Shown here: piece by piece, positions 23,001-34,674 of the stretch | How the letters are laid out: each line of letters opens with the position of its first letter | How positions within the stretch are numbered: position 1 is the first letter of the stretch | Origin: Begonia masoniana | Taxonomy: Eukaryota > Streptophyta > Magnoliopsida > Cucurbitales > Begoniaceae | Assembly (NCBI GenBank): GCA_022432975.1 | Contig: CM039502.1 | Location: 13,212,643 to 13,276,642, forward strand | DNA length: 64,000 bases | Reading direction: 5' to 3' | Translations under genes and position numbers: made by a program | Notes under the pieces: model-generated | Databases searched by the model: none | The model's input: the letters and a program-made list of their open reading frames with translations, nothing else | Told to the model about the DNA's origin: nothing

Positions 23001-23630
23001 GTATGGCAGAAAATGTAGGTCACCTTTGTACTGGGATGAAGTTGGTAAAGCGAAACTCTTAGGGCCCGAGATTTTTGCAGCAGATGTCAGACAAGATCGC
23101 CACTATTAGAAAGAGAATGATGACTACACAGAGCCAACAGAAGAGTTATACGGATCAGAGAAGGAGGAGCCTTGAGTTTTCTGTCGGGGATGAAGTCTTC
23201 TTGAAGATCTCACCGTTCAAAGGAGTTTTGTGGTTCAGTAAGAAAGGAAAGCTTAACCCACGATTCATTGGACCATTCCCTATTTTGGCTAAGATTGGTA
23301 ATACAGCCTATAAGTTACAGCTGCCTTTTTCGCTGGAAAAGATTCATAATTTCTTTCATGTGTCAATACTAAGGAAATGCATACGTGATCTGACGCTTAT
23401 TGTTATGCCAACAGAAATAGAGATTCAGCCAACCTTGCTGTATGAAGAAAAATCGGTACAAATTTTGGAGTCTGCAGTTAAGATCCTGCGAAATAACGAA
23501 ATTCCACTAGTAAAGGTTCTGTGGACGAATCATGGCATTGAAGAAGCCACGTGGGAATGACAGCAGGACATGTTGGACAAGTATCCCAAGTTATTTGTCT
23601 GAACAATTTTTTAGGACAAAAATTTTGTTT

Positions 23631-23643
23631 AAGGAGGGGTGGA
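23631..23643 (+). other. Polypurine tract of Tekay element
   Basis: AAGGAGGGGTGGA directly before the 3' LTR start at 23644; primes plus-strand synthesis in LTR elements. Confidence 0.8.
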
Positions 23644-26600
23644 TGTAACACCCGAAAACTTCGGACAGGTGAACTTTCTTTTAACGCAACTGAACTAACT
23701 GTCATCCATGCATATATTTCCTTGGTCAAAAATTTAGGCGCCAAAGTTTAATCAGCTCTTTTTATAAAATTAGGTTTGGTGGCAAACTTGTAAATAGGCC
23801 TAGCTCAATAGTGTATAAATAGAAAATGGAAATCCTTAAACCTCATAAAAACCTCCCTCATCCGACTTTCCCCTTTCAGCTGACTCTCTTTTCCCTCAGC
23901 TCCCTTCTCTGTTCTTCCTCCAGGGATCGACTCCCTTCGGATTTCTTCCGATTCTCTAAGATCGAGGTAAGACTTGGACAATGTGTTTACCGATTAGTCG
24001 TTTGAGAGTTGATTAGAGTTTTAGATTCGGGTTTTCTGAGGAAGTTGAAGTATCATAGTAGATATAGCTATTAACATAGCACTTATGATTTGTCGTAAAT
24101 AATAAGTAGAAATAATGAATGTTGGCTGAGCCTGGGTAGTTGGTGAACCCGAACACCAGTATCGTTTAGCTGAGGTTTTTATGCACACTAGGTGACTGAT
24201 ATAATGCTCGAATGGAAATAAGTTAGACTTCTAGAATATATACTTAGCTAGAGAGCTACCATTCTGGAATATTAGACTACTAAGGATCTATTTTCTTACA
24301 TTAATACGTGAAATGACTTAGGTGGAAAAAAGCTCCAAGTGTAGAAAGACATTGCTAAGGAATTCAGGTAAGTGAATGTGTTAAGATATCTGGCCATTAA
24401 GGCCCTGCATCACAAGGGTAGTAGGTTGAGTTTGTTTCTGATATTCGATTATGTTTGAGAAGTTGTCTGTTTTAGTATAATGTTTGGAATAGTGTATGCT
24501 CTGTTTTCTGATGAACGACTCCTTCCATGGTCTCATGTTTTGAGAATGTTTATGTTCATGCATCATGATTTATTTACAAAGTATCTTACACGCATACTCC
24601 TTTATAAATGAAACAAGAAAACGAAACGTATGAAACCTTGATTAAGTGAGGGTTGGGGGCGGTATTGGCCATGTCACTGTCCAGGGATGGACCATGATTC
24701 TTGCCCGTATGGGCCATGTACGCGCACTCTGCCAACCCCCATTTCGACACAAACTCCTCCTTAATCCATGATATGAAAATGATGAACAAGTATATGATTC
24801 CCACGATTTGAAAATGAATTAGAACATAAGCATGATTTCCGATTTGAGTAAGAGATGTAAACACGATTTTATTGAGTATCCAAGTATTTATTGCACTCCT
24901 TACTAAGCATTAGGCTTATAGTTTGAATCTTATGATGTAGGTGACGAAACAGCAGGTGAGGACTTAACTCTAGAAGAAAATGCTTAGGTCTGGTTGCTAG
25001 TTGATGCTCGTGGCGATGATTTGTGACTGAGGAACGATTTTAACCCGTGGTGTGTTGCTCATGATATGTTTTTAGTAAGGTCTAAGATATTGAAACATGA
25101 GTATGATGAAGTTTTCCTATGATGAAGAATACTGGGATTGTTTGATACAGTTTCGTGTTTAAAGAAGATTTTAAGACTAAAGGTTCATTTGATTTCTTTA
25201 AGTCTTCCGATACGTATTTAAGTTAAGAATTTTTTATGTTTATGTGTCTGGGGATTTTTATAAACGGGGTGGGTTTATAGAAGAACAGAGGTTTGAAATG
25301 TCAACTTCAACCGATCAGCGGTGGATGTATTCAGTGAGTGTTGTGATCGGTAGATACAGCTTGTGAGTTTTGTCATTTTGTGATCGATAGATGTGGCTTG
25401 TGAGTTTTGTCGTTTTGTGATTGGTAGATGTGGCTTGTGAGTTTTGTCGTTTGTGATCGGTAGATGTGGCTTGCGAGTTTTGTCGTTTTGTGATCGGTAG
25501 ATGTGGCTTGTGAGTTTTGTCGTTTGTGATCGGTAGATGTGGCTTGCGAGTTTTGTCGTTTTGTGATCAGTAGATGGCTTGTGCGTTTTGTTTGTCGTTT
25601 TGTGATCGGTAGATGTGGCTTGTGAGTTTTGTCGTTTTGTGATCGGTAGATGTGGCTTGCGAGTTTTGTCGTTTTGTGATCGGTAGATGTGGCTTGTGAG
25701 TTTTGTCGTTTTGTGATCGGTAGATGTGGCTTGTGAGTTTTGTAGTTTTGTGATCGGTAGATGTGGCTTGTGAGTTTTGTCGTTTTGTGATCGGTAGATG
25801 TGGCTTGCGAGTTTTGTCGTTTTGTGATCGGTAGATGTGGCTTGCGAGTTTTGTCGTTTTGTGATCGGTAGATGTGGCTTGCGAGTTTTGTCGTTTTGTG
25901 ATCGGTAGATGTGGCTTGCGAGTTTTGTCGTTTTGTGATCGGTAGATGTGGCTTGCGAGTTTTGTCGTTTTGTGATCGGTAGATGTGGCTTGCGAGTTTT
26001 GTCGTTTTGTGATCGGTAGATGTGGCTTGCGAGTTTTGTCGTTTTGTGATCGGTAGATGTGGCTTGTGAGTTTTGTCGTTTTGTGATCGGTAGATGTGGC
26101 TTGCGAGTTTTGTCGTTTTGTGATCGGTAGATGTGGCTTGCGAGTTTTGTCGTTTTGTGATCGGTAGATGTGGCTTGCGAGTTTTGTCGTTTTGTGATCG
26201 GTAGATGTGGCTTGCGAGTTTTGTCGTTTTGTGATCGGTAGATGTGGCTTGTGAGTTTTGTCGTTTTGTGATCGGTAGATGTGGCTTGTGAGTTTTGTCG
26301 TTTTGTGATCGGTAGATGTGGCTTGCGAGTTTTGTCGTTTTGTGATCGGTAGATGTGGCTTGCGAGTTTTGTCGTTTTGTGATCGGTAGATGTGGCTTGT
26401 GAGTTTTGTCGTTTTGTGATCGGTAGATGTGGCTTGTGAGTTTTGTCGTTTGTGATCGGTAGATGTGGCTTGCGAGTTTTGTCGTTTTGTGATCGGTAGA
26501 TGTGGCTTGCGAGTTTTGTCGTTTTGTGATCAGTAGATGTGGCTTGTGAGTTTTGTCGTTTTGTTATCGGTAGACGTGGCTTGCGAGTTTTTTTGTTTTG

Positions 26601-27001
26601 TGATCGGTGGATGTTGAGTGTTATTGCGAGCGGTGGACGTCGTCTGCCGAGTTAATGAAATCACGTGGGTAACACGTGGTCTAATCGGTGGATGCTGGGT
26701 GACTGAGTCATCCGGCTGACATCATCGGTAGACGTGGGACTTTACTGTTGAGCGGTGGACGACGCTCGATAGAAATGAGCAGTGGATGTAAACAACAGAG
26801 GTTAAATCGATTGTTTGTTGATTCTTTTCTTTTAATAGACATTTCCCCAAATGATTTTAAACGTCTTCGAATTCGATTGGAATTTCTTTAAAAATGTATT
26901 ATATATATACACAGAAGAGAAAAAAAAAAGGGTGGGTTGACATTTCGATTACGAATATGCTTATATGAAATTCTCGACCCATCGGGTTTCGGGTTGTGAC
27001 A
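23644..27001 (+). repeat. 3' LTR of the Tekay element
   Basis: Collinear with the 5' LTR apart from scattered substitutions and a shorter tandem array. Ends GGGTTGTGACA and is followed by AAAAT. Confidence 0.95.
25310..26610 (+). repeat. 37-bp tandem array in Tekay 3' LTR
   Basis: About 34 units of the same repeat as the 5' LTR, with CTTGTGAG and CTTGCGAG variants interspersed. The 36-bp TTATCGTTTGT form that dominates the left half of the 5' array is essentially absent. Confidence 0.95.
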
Positions 27002-27006
27002 AAAAT

Positions 27007-27291
27007 TGTATTCAAAGGAACACTCCCAAATACAGAGACGTAACAACACAACAATGAACGAAAACAAAGAAAAAAAGCAACAAAATGTGCAATTCCAAGC
27101 ATGAGAATTTTGAAGATAACAACACGTAAAGTAAACACAGAGAGGAACGAAAAACACATTGTAACAAACACAAACAACACTATCAGTCAACAATTTCGAA
27201 GAGTCTCCCAAAACAGAGCAGAATTATGTAAAAACAGAAAACAAAATATGGAGGTGGGTGAAATGATTTACTGATTGGGTGTGATCGAAAC
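27007..27291 (-). repeat. LTR piece of the interrupted minus-strand element
   Basis: Middle part of the LTR described at 13602-34674, between the Tekay element and the solo LTR. A-rich on plus; its minus-strand ORFs (Phe/Val-rich) are not supported as genes. Ends with target duplication GAAAC at 27287-27291. Confidence 0.5.
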
Positions 27292-27435
27292 TGTGACAGC
27301 CCGAAACCCGATCCCGATCGGGATCTGAGAGCCAAGCCATCACTCCGGATATTTTAATACGTGCCATATATTTTTTTTTTGAACTTTTTAAACTTTACAC
27401 GGAGAAAACTCTCACTGGAATTGAAGACTAGGAGT

Positions 27436-28996
27436 GGCTGTGGACGACAGAAGTGCAGTGGCTGTAGACAACAGAAGTGCAGTGGCTGTGGACGACAGAA
27501 GTGCAGGGGCTGTGGACGACAGAAGTGCAGTGGCTGTAGACAACAGAAGTGCAGTGGCTGTGGACGACAGAAGTGCAGGGGCTGTGGACGACAGAAGTGC
27601 AGTGGCTGTAGACAACAGAAATACAGTGGCTGTGGACGACAGAAGTGCAGTGGCTGTGGACGACAGAAGTGCAGTGGCTGTGGACGACAGAAGTGCAGTG
27701 GCTGTGGACGACAGAAGTGCAGTGGCTGTGGACGACAGAAGTGCAGTGGCTGTGGACGACAGAAGTGCAGTGGCTGTGGACGACAGAAGTGCAGTGGCTG
27801 TGGACGACAGAAGTGCAGTGGCTGTGGACGACAGAAGTGCAGTGGCTGTGGACGACAGAAGTGCAGTGGCTGTGGACGACAGAAGTGCAGTGGCTGTGGA
27901 CGACAGAAGTGCAGTGGCTGTGGACGACAGAAGTGCAGTGGCTGTGGACGACAGAAGTGCAGTGGCTGTGGACGACAGAAGTGCAGTGGCTGTGGACGAC
28001 AGAAGTGCAGTGGCTGTGGACGACAGAAGTGCAGTGGCTGTGGACGACAGAAGTGCAGTGGCTGTGGACGACAGAAGTGCAGTGGCTGTGGACGACAGAA
28101 GTGCAGTGGCTGTGGACGACAGAAGTGCAGTGGCTGTGGACGACAGAAGTGCAGTGGCTGTGGACGACAGAAGTGCAGTGGCTGTGGACGACAGAAGTGC
28201 AGTGGCTGTGGACGACAGAAGTGCAGTGGCTGTGGACGACAGAAGTGCAGTGGCTGTGGACGACAGAAGTGCAGTGGCTGTGGACGACAGAAGTGCAGTG
28301 GCTGTGGACGACAGAAGTGCAGTGGCTGTGGACGACAGAAGTGCAGTGGCTGTGGACGACAGAAGTGCAGTGGCTGTGGACGACAGAAGTGCAGTGGCTG
28401 TGGACGACAGAAGTGCAGTGGCTGTGGACGACAGAAGTGCAGTGGCTGTGGACGACAGAAGTGCAGTGGCTGTGGACGACAGAAGTGCAGTGGCTGTGGA
28501 CGACAGAAGTGCAGTGGCTGTGGACGACAGAAGTGCAGTGGCTGTGGACGACAGAAGTGCAGTGGCTGTGGACGACAGAAGTGCAGTGGCTGTGGACGAC
28601 AGAAGTGCAGTGGCTGTGGACGACAGAAGTGCAGTGGCTGTGGACGACAGAAGTGCAGTGGCTGTGGACGACAGAAGTGCAGTGGCTGTGGACGACAGAA
28701 GTGCAGTGGCTGTGGACGACAGAAGTGCAGTGGCTGTGGACGACAGAAGTGCAGTGGCTGTGGACGACAGAAGTGCAGTGGCTGTGGACGACAGAAGTGC
28801 AGTGGCTGTGGACGACAGAAGTGCAGTGGCTGTGGACGACAGAAGTGCAGTGGCTGTGGACGACAGAAGTGCAGTGGCTGTGGACAACAGAAGTGCAGTG
28901 GCTGTGGACGACAGAAGTGCAGTGGCTGTGGACGACAGAAGTGCAGTGGCTGTGGACGACAGAAGTGCAGTGGCTGTGGACGACAGAAGTGCAGTG
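27436..28996 (-). repeat. 24-bp near-perfect tandem array
   Basis: About 65 units of GTGGCTGTGGACGACAGAAG plus TGCA. From about 27640 to 28870 copies are essentially identical; variants (AGACAACAG, GCAGGGGC, AAATACAG) cluster at the left end. Because 24 is a multiple of 3, several frames stay open for about 550 codons on both strands. These are not proteins. Confidence 0.97.
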
Positions 28997-29432
28997 ACTT
29001 CAAACTTCAGAAACCGATTCAAACATGATTTTGGACATATCAGAAAACTTGAACAGAAGTTTAAGAAAACCAGACTACATGGATAGCTCTAAAATCAGAG
29101 AAAATCCATGCACAACCTAAAAGAGAAAATCCCAGCAATTTCAGAATACACCAACACAGAGTTTATGCATTGTTTTAAAATCTCAGAAGCTAAACAGAAC
29201 TTGACATACATTTACAGAATTCACAAAACAGAAGTTTTGAAAATATGAACACACAGTTTTCACATCGGTTTTAAAATTTCAAAAGCTATACAGGACTTGA
29301 CATAACTTTTAAAAATACAATTCTCACAGGGATAACATTTGTCTGACTGCAGCAACAAACCCCCGTAAGCTCGTTCCGCCAACAACACCTACACATTGGC
29401 CTGAGGCACAAAGTCCTCATCCACGGGATCCG
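28997..29432 (-). repeat. Solo-LTR sequence between array and Copia LTR
   Basis: Unique part of the 27292-33615 LTR, A/C-rich on plus, ending in target duplication ATCCG (29428-29432). No gene. Confidence 0.6.
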
Positions 29433-30048
29433 TGTAGGATCGAGATTGTCTAAGAGGGGGGTGAATTAGACCTTTTAAAAATTTCTTTAACTAATCAGCA
29501 AGCACAATAATAAAAATAACAGAGAAAGAGAGAAAAACCAACACAAGATTTTTTACGTGGTTCGGCCAAAACCTGCCTACATCCACGCTTCAAGGTTCCC
29601 CCCTTGAAGATCCTTAACCTTCTCCTCACGAGAATAAACAGATCGGAATTCCTGGCTCCGATCAACTGCCTTTTACAGATCTGGATTGTACTTGACGGGC
29701 GTCAATCCACTGCCTTATACAGATATTTGAGTTTGTAAAAATTCAAACTCAGACTACACTCTCAAAGATTAAAATCTCAAGTTATCGAATTGAGAGGTGT
29801 AGATGAAATACAGAGTATGATAGATTTAGCAGATTAGGGCTCAAGAGTAAAAATTCGCAAAAAGTTGTTTCTTCGTGCTCTAACCTCAGCTTAAATACTC
29901 TGTCTGATTTTTCTTCACAGAATTGAATGCTTCTTTCTTCAAATGGAAAATGTTACCGTTGGGAAGCATCCGTACTGAAGCAGATATCCGTTGCATCTGA
30001 AATTGCTGTTCGTCGTCGCCATTAAAGTTCTGGAGTTAATGTTGAAAA

Positions 30049-30056
30049 TGACGTCA
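30049..30056 (-). promoter_or_regulatory. TGACGTCA palindrome in Copia LTR
   Basis: Perfect bZIP-type site TGACGTCA next to the minisatellite. The same octamer occurs twice in the unrelated Gypsy solo LTR at 36827-39055. Confidence 0.4.
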
Positions 30057-30119
30057 CTGTAGCTTCGCGGTTATATTCAAATTTGGTGGAAGATCACCGG
30101 TGGAAGCAGCTTTAAAAAA

Positions 30120-30780
30120 AAAAAATAGGAACGTCATCGGTGGATGCAACTTGAAAAGCCATCGGCAGATGTATCTTCATACGCCATCGGCAGATGCAAC
30201 ACGATAGGCTATCGGTAGATACAACTTGGAATGCTATCGGCAGATGCACCTTAAAAAATTCATCGGCAGATGTATTTTGAAATTTCATCGGCTGAAGCAT
30301 CTTGACATTCCATCGGCAGAAGCACCTTGACATTCCATCGGCAGATGCACCTTGAAATTTCATCGGCTGAAGCATCTTGAAATTTCATCGGCAGAAGCAC
30401 CTTGACATTCCATCGGCAGATGCACCTTGACATTCCATCGGCAGATGCATCTTGACATTCCATCGGTAGATGCATCTTGACATTGCATTGGCGATGCATC
30501 TTGACATTGCATTGGCAGATGCATCTTCAAACGCCATCGGCAGATGCAGCTTGAAAACGCCATCGGCAGATGCAGGCCTTGTACTCCATCGACAGATGCA
30601 AGCCTTGAACTCCATCGGCAGATGCAAGCCTTGAACTCCATCGCCTTTTGTCGTTTAGCGATCGGCATGTGTGATTCTTTAAATTCCACTGTTTTTGTCG
30701 TTTACCTATCGGTGGATGCCATTCTTTTCTTCAACCGGTGGATGTCTTCTTTGTCTTTTAGCTATCGGTTAATGTGAACA
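30120..30780 (-). repeat. ~25-bp minisatellite in Copia U3
   Basis: About 25 degenerate units, plus strand CATCGGCAGATGCACCTTGA plus CATTC, containing the core ATCGGYRGATG. In element orientation the core is CATCTGCCGAT. It lies upstream of the presumed promoter of this LTR. Overlapping ORFs (109, 87, 80, 79 codons) are artefacts. Confidence 0.9.
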
Positions 30781-30983
30781 TTTTATACAATTTCAGCCCT
30801 GTACACTTAACCAATGTTGTTAGAAAACTAAAATACCCTTTTTAAGGGTATTTCCAACAGATTAAAAACACAAACATAATTCATTATTCTCATTTAACAA
30901 ACATAATCAAATTACATATTTATCATCCAAATACATCATCAAAAACTTAGTTAGACTTAAACACTAATTAAGTCAACAATCCG

Positions 30984-31231
30984 TACCTACAACAGGGAGT
31001 TCAACTATGAGCCTAGAGCTCAGTAAGAACATATAAAAATGCAGTAATGCATATGCAATGCATGAACATTTCAGAATACAGTGACATTACAGAACATTAC
31101 TTTTTATCTATTAGAAAGTGGGGCTTATAAGGAAACAGGCATAACAGAAATGCACATTAAGGCACTGAAAATTTAGAGCAGAACACCAGTCCCCGTAGGG
31201 AAATAGGCGTAACAGAAGTGCACTATCAGGC
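30984..31231 (-). repeat. Solo-LTR sequence between nested insertions
   Basis: Part of the 27292-33615 LTR. It contains AACACCAGTCCCCGTAGGG and CAGAAGTGCACTATCAGGCA, segments repeated again at 32760-32885, so the host LTR has an internal duplication here. Ends with target duplication ACTAG. Confidence 0.6.
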
Positions 31232-31236
31232 ACTAG

Positions 31237-32751
31237 TGTTACGAAAAACTACACGCAAGTGCACGTGTCGCAAAAGTAGTAAAGTGTATGTAAGCACGAG
31301 TGTCGATCCCACGAGGAATAAATATGTTAAGTATTGAATATTTAATTTTCAGCTTAATTTGAAGAGAAACAGTATGTTGATGATTTTGGATTTTAAACTA
31401 AAATAATTCAAATAAAATAAATCAAACAATTTAAATAACAGATTCGAATGTAAAGAGTTAAGTATGTGAGAAGAATAATTCCAGGGTTCCGATTTCACTT
31501 AGCTAATCCTATTTAACAAACCTAATTCAAGTAATTAATTCCTATTCCTTCGTGTTGATGGTTATTTCACTATGTTGTTTATTAAACTCTCTCGAGTATT
31601 AATAAGCTTACCCAATTGATGTGTTATACCTCTCGGTCTCTAACCCTACAATCAATTGAATACATTAAGAGCAAGAAATTGAATTACCACTCAAACACCC
31701 TAACTATCTCTAGTCTAGGGTTCTTTTTAAGGTAAAATATTCAATGCACGGTTAAATTCTCCGCTCTCGCATCCCAAATTAACCTACAATTCTTAGTTTT
31801 GGTGATCAAGCAAACCTAAGCATTAAGTTCAGAATAGATTAGTCAACACAGGAAAAAAATAGAAAACTAAAAACTAGAATTAAGAAAAATAAATATTCAT
31901 AACAAAGTTACGTCGAAACCCTAGAATCGAAAGTTTAGTTCATGATAAAGTTAAAGAAAATTACAGAGAAAATAAGATAGTTCATGATATAAGAAAAGAA
32001 GAGAAGAAAGAAAACACTGTGAAATTTCCATCGAATTCGCCCGATCCTCGCCAGTTGCTTCGATCCGGCCTCCAATATCTCCGTAAGGTTTTTCTCTCTA
32101 TCCCGTTCTATCCTCTCCTTCGTTCTTTCTCAGACTTTTATATTTTTCCCAAATTAGGGCCGCGGTCCATAAATCAACGGCCGAGATTGATCCTATCAAT
32201 AAGTTAAAAATTTAACTTTCAATATTTCCCGCGATCACGATCGATCACGGTTACAATCCTGATCGATCGTGGTTACGTTGAGATATTAATCAACGAAATT
32301 TACGCTGATCCCAATCGATCGTGGTACAATGCCCGATCGATCGGGCCTTCTCTGGAATTTTTGTCGCGAACTTTCTCGAATCACGATCGATCGTGGTACA
32401 CACCCGATCGATCGGGCAGGCTCTGGAATCTGTGGAAGAAAATTTCATGAATCACGATCGATCGTGGTACACGCCCGATCGATCGGGCCGTCTCTGGAAC
32501 TTTTCTTTGATTTTTTTGTGGATCACGATCGATCGTGGTACAATCCCGATCGATCGTGATCGGCTTTTCTTTTTCCTTCCTTTTTTGTCGCTTTACTTCC
32601 TATTTCGAACCCAAATCCGCCATTACCTGTTAAAACTCAACTTACCTGCACAATCTCACTCATAACATTAAATAAATGCAAACGCTCAAGGAAAAACTAA
32701 TCGAAACAAGAATGAAAAGCACGAATAAGTATGCAAAATACACACTTATCA
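31237..32751 (+). mobile_element. Solo LTR with GATCGATC palindromes, target duplication ACTAG
   Basis: 1515 bp from TGTTACGAAAAACTACACGC to ACACTTATCA. ACTAG flanks it at 31232-31236 and 32752-32756. A characteristic start block has AAGTGCACGTGTCGC and GAGTGTCGATCCCACGAGG. Orientation and superfamily cannot be decided since TG...CA ends are symmetric. No internal domain. Confidence 0.85.
32230..32565. repeat. Tandem palindromic repeats (CACGATCGATCGTG / CCCGATCGATCGGG)
   Basis: About four units near 70 bases, each with TCACGATCGATCGTGG, a short GTACA spacer, then CCCGATCGATCGGG and CTCTGGAA. Every unit is two self-complementary 14-mers. ORFs at 32321-32665 follow this pattern and are not genes. 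Confidence 0.85.
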
Positions 32752-32756
32752 ACTAG

Positions 32757-33615
32757 TAATTCAGAGCAGAACACCAGTCCCCGTAGGGCATAACAGAAGT
32801 GCACTATCAGGCACTAGTAATTTAGAGCAGAACACCAGTCCCCGTAGGGAAATAGGCGTAACAGAAGTGTACTATCAGGCACTGGAACTTCAGAACAGAA
32901 AACCAATCCCTGTCCCACACTTAACCAGTACATTACAGTCAGATTTTTATCCTTCTTAACTTCAAAACCGTGCACAAAAAACTTTTGCATGTCTTTCGGG
33001 AAAATCGTGTATACATGAGCATTTACAGTGCTTGAACTTAAAACAGCAGACAACAGGAATAAAACAGCAGAACATAAGGAAAAAACAGATAACACAGAAC
33101 GTAACTCTAACTTTTCTACCCGAAACAACCCGACAGAAATGAAAACCTAGTACCTCCGTGATGTAGGGTCTTAAGGGCCAACCTACGGGTATGAACTTAC
33201 CTGTCGTCCGTGAGTTGCAAGCTTTGTTCGTCTCGGTGAGTCACAAACCTTTAACGGAGATATAGAAGAAAACAGGAGAAGATAGATTTTTGAAATGGTT
33301 GCACTTCGTCTGGAAGAGAGAAAACAGAGAAGAGAATGGAGAGAAAACAGAGAAGTGTTTTTCGTTGGAGGGAAGAGAAGAGAGGAAAAGAGGTTGTATG
33401 GCTTCCTCAACAAGTTTGGACACTTGGCATCCAACCATTGGCTCCCTCTCACCTACCTTAATGCCTACCTAAATTGCCCCTCCATTGGTTTCTTACCAAT
33501 GGTTTTATTTTGGTTACTCTCAGTTTGGTTCTTTCCCCACTACACATCCCACCATTCTAATAAATCCTAGTATAATAATCAAAAACCGTAACACCAAAAA
33601 ATCTCGGGTGTTACA
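32757..33615 (-). repeat. 5' part of the Tekay-like solo LTR
   Basis: Remainder of the LTR from the inserted solo LTR to the LTR start at 33615 (TGTAACACCCGAG on minus). ORFs at 33183-33727 are short, overlapping and unsupported. Confidence 0.6.
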
Positions 33616-33620
33616 GAAAC

Positions 33621-34674
33621 AATCAGAATTACCTCAGAGGAACGTCGTTTGGATTGGAGGGGGTCCTTACCAGCCGGTAGTCGATAGATTTACTCTTCAT
33701 CAAAAAATTACCTCGCATACGAAGTAATTCCAGCATAGGACGAAAAGTCCCTTTCAACTCGCCGCTTCTCCCTCAGAAACGGCCGACGAAATGATTGGAA
33801 GATGATGAGGGAATGAAGAAAGCCGAGGCTGACCGAGAAGTTATCTTATGTTCTGATTTTCGGTAAATGTCTTCCCTTGGAAAGACAACAGCTTTTGGGG
33901 TCGGTTTGTTGCAATTTCAACCTTTTAAACTCTCACAGAGAGAGGTGAGAAAGGCAATAAGAGCTCACTCAAGCAACCTTGAGCTTGTGAGCAATTTTGG
34001 TGAACAACATCGGGTGCTTTAGCACCAGCGCCGTGCACCGAGAACCAACGGAGAAGACTCCAAGAATTGAAGACAATTCTTCAACGATTTCCAAATATTT
34101 GATTAACAATTTAAAAACTTATTACAAATGAACAGGAGAAAGCTTATATAGCCATCAGAGAAGAAGCTGAAGAAGAAGCTTCAGCAGAACCGTCGAAATC
34201 ATGCTGTTGGAAAACTAGCGGTTGGATGAACCGGTCGAAGGTGGTTGTTGTGGTTCCCCTGTGCGTGTGCGTGTTGCTGCCATCCCGTGCGTGCATCGCC
34301 TTGTCATGTGCGCACGATGTGCTGCCTGTTAACTGATGCCCACAGCTGTTCGATGAAATGCCTCAAAGAAAAACATCTTCTTGCTGCTTGCCTTTAACCT
34401 TTCAAAGTCTTTTGGAAGACTATTACAAACATACATTCTAAAAGAAACAAGGCTAAAGTTTGCAAATTAACAAAGTTTCCTAAAATATACAAATTAAATA
34501 CAAAGCTTGATTACATAATTTGAAATAAAGGAAAACAAATTCTTTCTTTATTAATTTCTTTTCAAGCCTTGAGAAGTCTTTCACCTAAAAAATTCCACAA
34601 GCCCATTAAATAAATAAAATAGATAAATACTTACCTTGGATTGTGCTCAACGGATCGGGGTCGTAGGCACATCA
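33621..34674 (-). repeat. 5' LTR piece of the interrupted minus-strand element
   Basis: Begins TGATGTGCCTACG (minus, 34674) and includes a TATA-like TATATAAGC (complement near 34147) and a leader-like region. It continues across the solo LTR into 27007-27286. No ORF of note. Confidence 0.5.

Larger units (their letters stand above)
18340..23602 (+). pseudogene. Tekay gag-pol, inactivated
   Basis: Start ATG 18340 (MVRGQQREG). Gag capsid shows RHWWDSIK and QLRQIGSVAG, with frame changes near 18480, 18650 and 18815. After the Cassandra insertion come the knuckle [14 protein letters not shown] (20086-20127) and protease [12 protein letters not shown] (DTGA 20263-20274). RT spans about 20800-21470 with catalytic FIDD at 21268-21279; stops lie at 21073-21075 and 21133-21135. 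RNase H is [10 protein letters not shown] to [14 protein letters not shown], with a stop near 21880. Integrase has [17 protein letters not shown] and VSDRDPRF; the zinc-binding region reads FFICQQVK where one Cys is lost; stop near 22613. After a shift near 23080 the end is VLWTNHGIEEATWE, then a stop and DMLDKYPKLFV. Non-autonomous. Confidence 0.95.
13919..27001 (+). mobile_element. Complete Tekay/Del-type Gypsy retrotransposon
   Basis: LTRs are 13919-18172 (4254 bp) and 23644-27001 (3358 bp), both starting TGTAACACCCGA and ending in TGACA. Target duplication AAAAT is at 13914-13918 and 27002-27006. The primer site TGGTATCAGAGC is at 18182-18193 and a polypurine tract AAGGAGGGGTGGA at 23631-23643. 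Domain order gag, CCHC knuckle, protease, RT, RNase H, integrase and an EEATWE chromodomain-like end places it in the chromovirus Tekay/Del clade, which is known for long LTRs. The coding region is dead (frameshifts, stops, a Cassandra in gag). The LTR length difference is mainly due to a 37-bp tandem array. Confidence 0.95.
29433..30978 (-). mobile_element. Copia (SIRE-like) solo LTR, target duplication ATCCG
   Basis: On the minus strand it starts TGTTGACTTAATTAG (30978) and ends GATCCTACA (29433), with the conserved CACCCCCC-TCTTAGACAAT block near its end. ATCCG flanks both sides (29428-29432, 30979-30983). It is homologous to the LTR at 61841-63270 and interrupts a Gypsy solo LTR. No internal region. 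Confidence 0.9.
27292..33615 (-). mobile_element. Tekay-like solo LTR with nested insertions, target duplication GAAAC
   Basis: On the minus strand it starts TGTAACACCCGAG (33615) and ends GGGCTGTCACA (27292). GAAAC flanks it at 27287-27291 and 33616-33620. It holds two later solo LTRs (29433-30978 and 31237-32751); without them it is about 3.25 kb, close to the Tekay LTR length. A 24-bp tandem array fills its 3' half. No internal domain is present. Confidence 0.9.
13602..34674 (-). mobile_element. Minus-strand LTR element, interrupted (family unclear)
   Basis: A primer-binding-like GGCTCTAATACCA (13843-13855; minus TGGTATTAGAGCC) is followed to the left by 240 bases of internal sequence (13602-13842). 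To the right lies an LTR in pieces: about 13862-13913, 27007-27286 and 33621-34674. The proposed 5' end is TGATGTGCCTACG at 34674, against Copia protease sequence. Summing the pieces gives about 1.4 kb of LTR. The exact 3' LTR end is not clear and no coding domain remains. It hosts the Tekay element and the 27292-33615 solo LTR. Confidence 0.55.

Noticed and set aside
27354..29086. Four ORFs of 450-555 codons on both strands
   Set aside because: The 24-bp array is in frame with codons, so frames on both strands stay open; no start context, homology or unique domain.
30112..30689. Cys/Met-rich minus-strand ORFs
   Set aside because: Translations of the ~25-bp Copia minisatellite in several frames.
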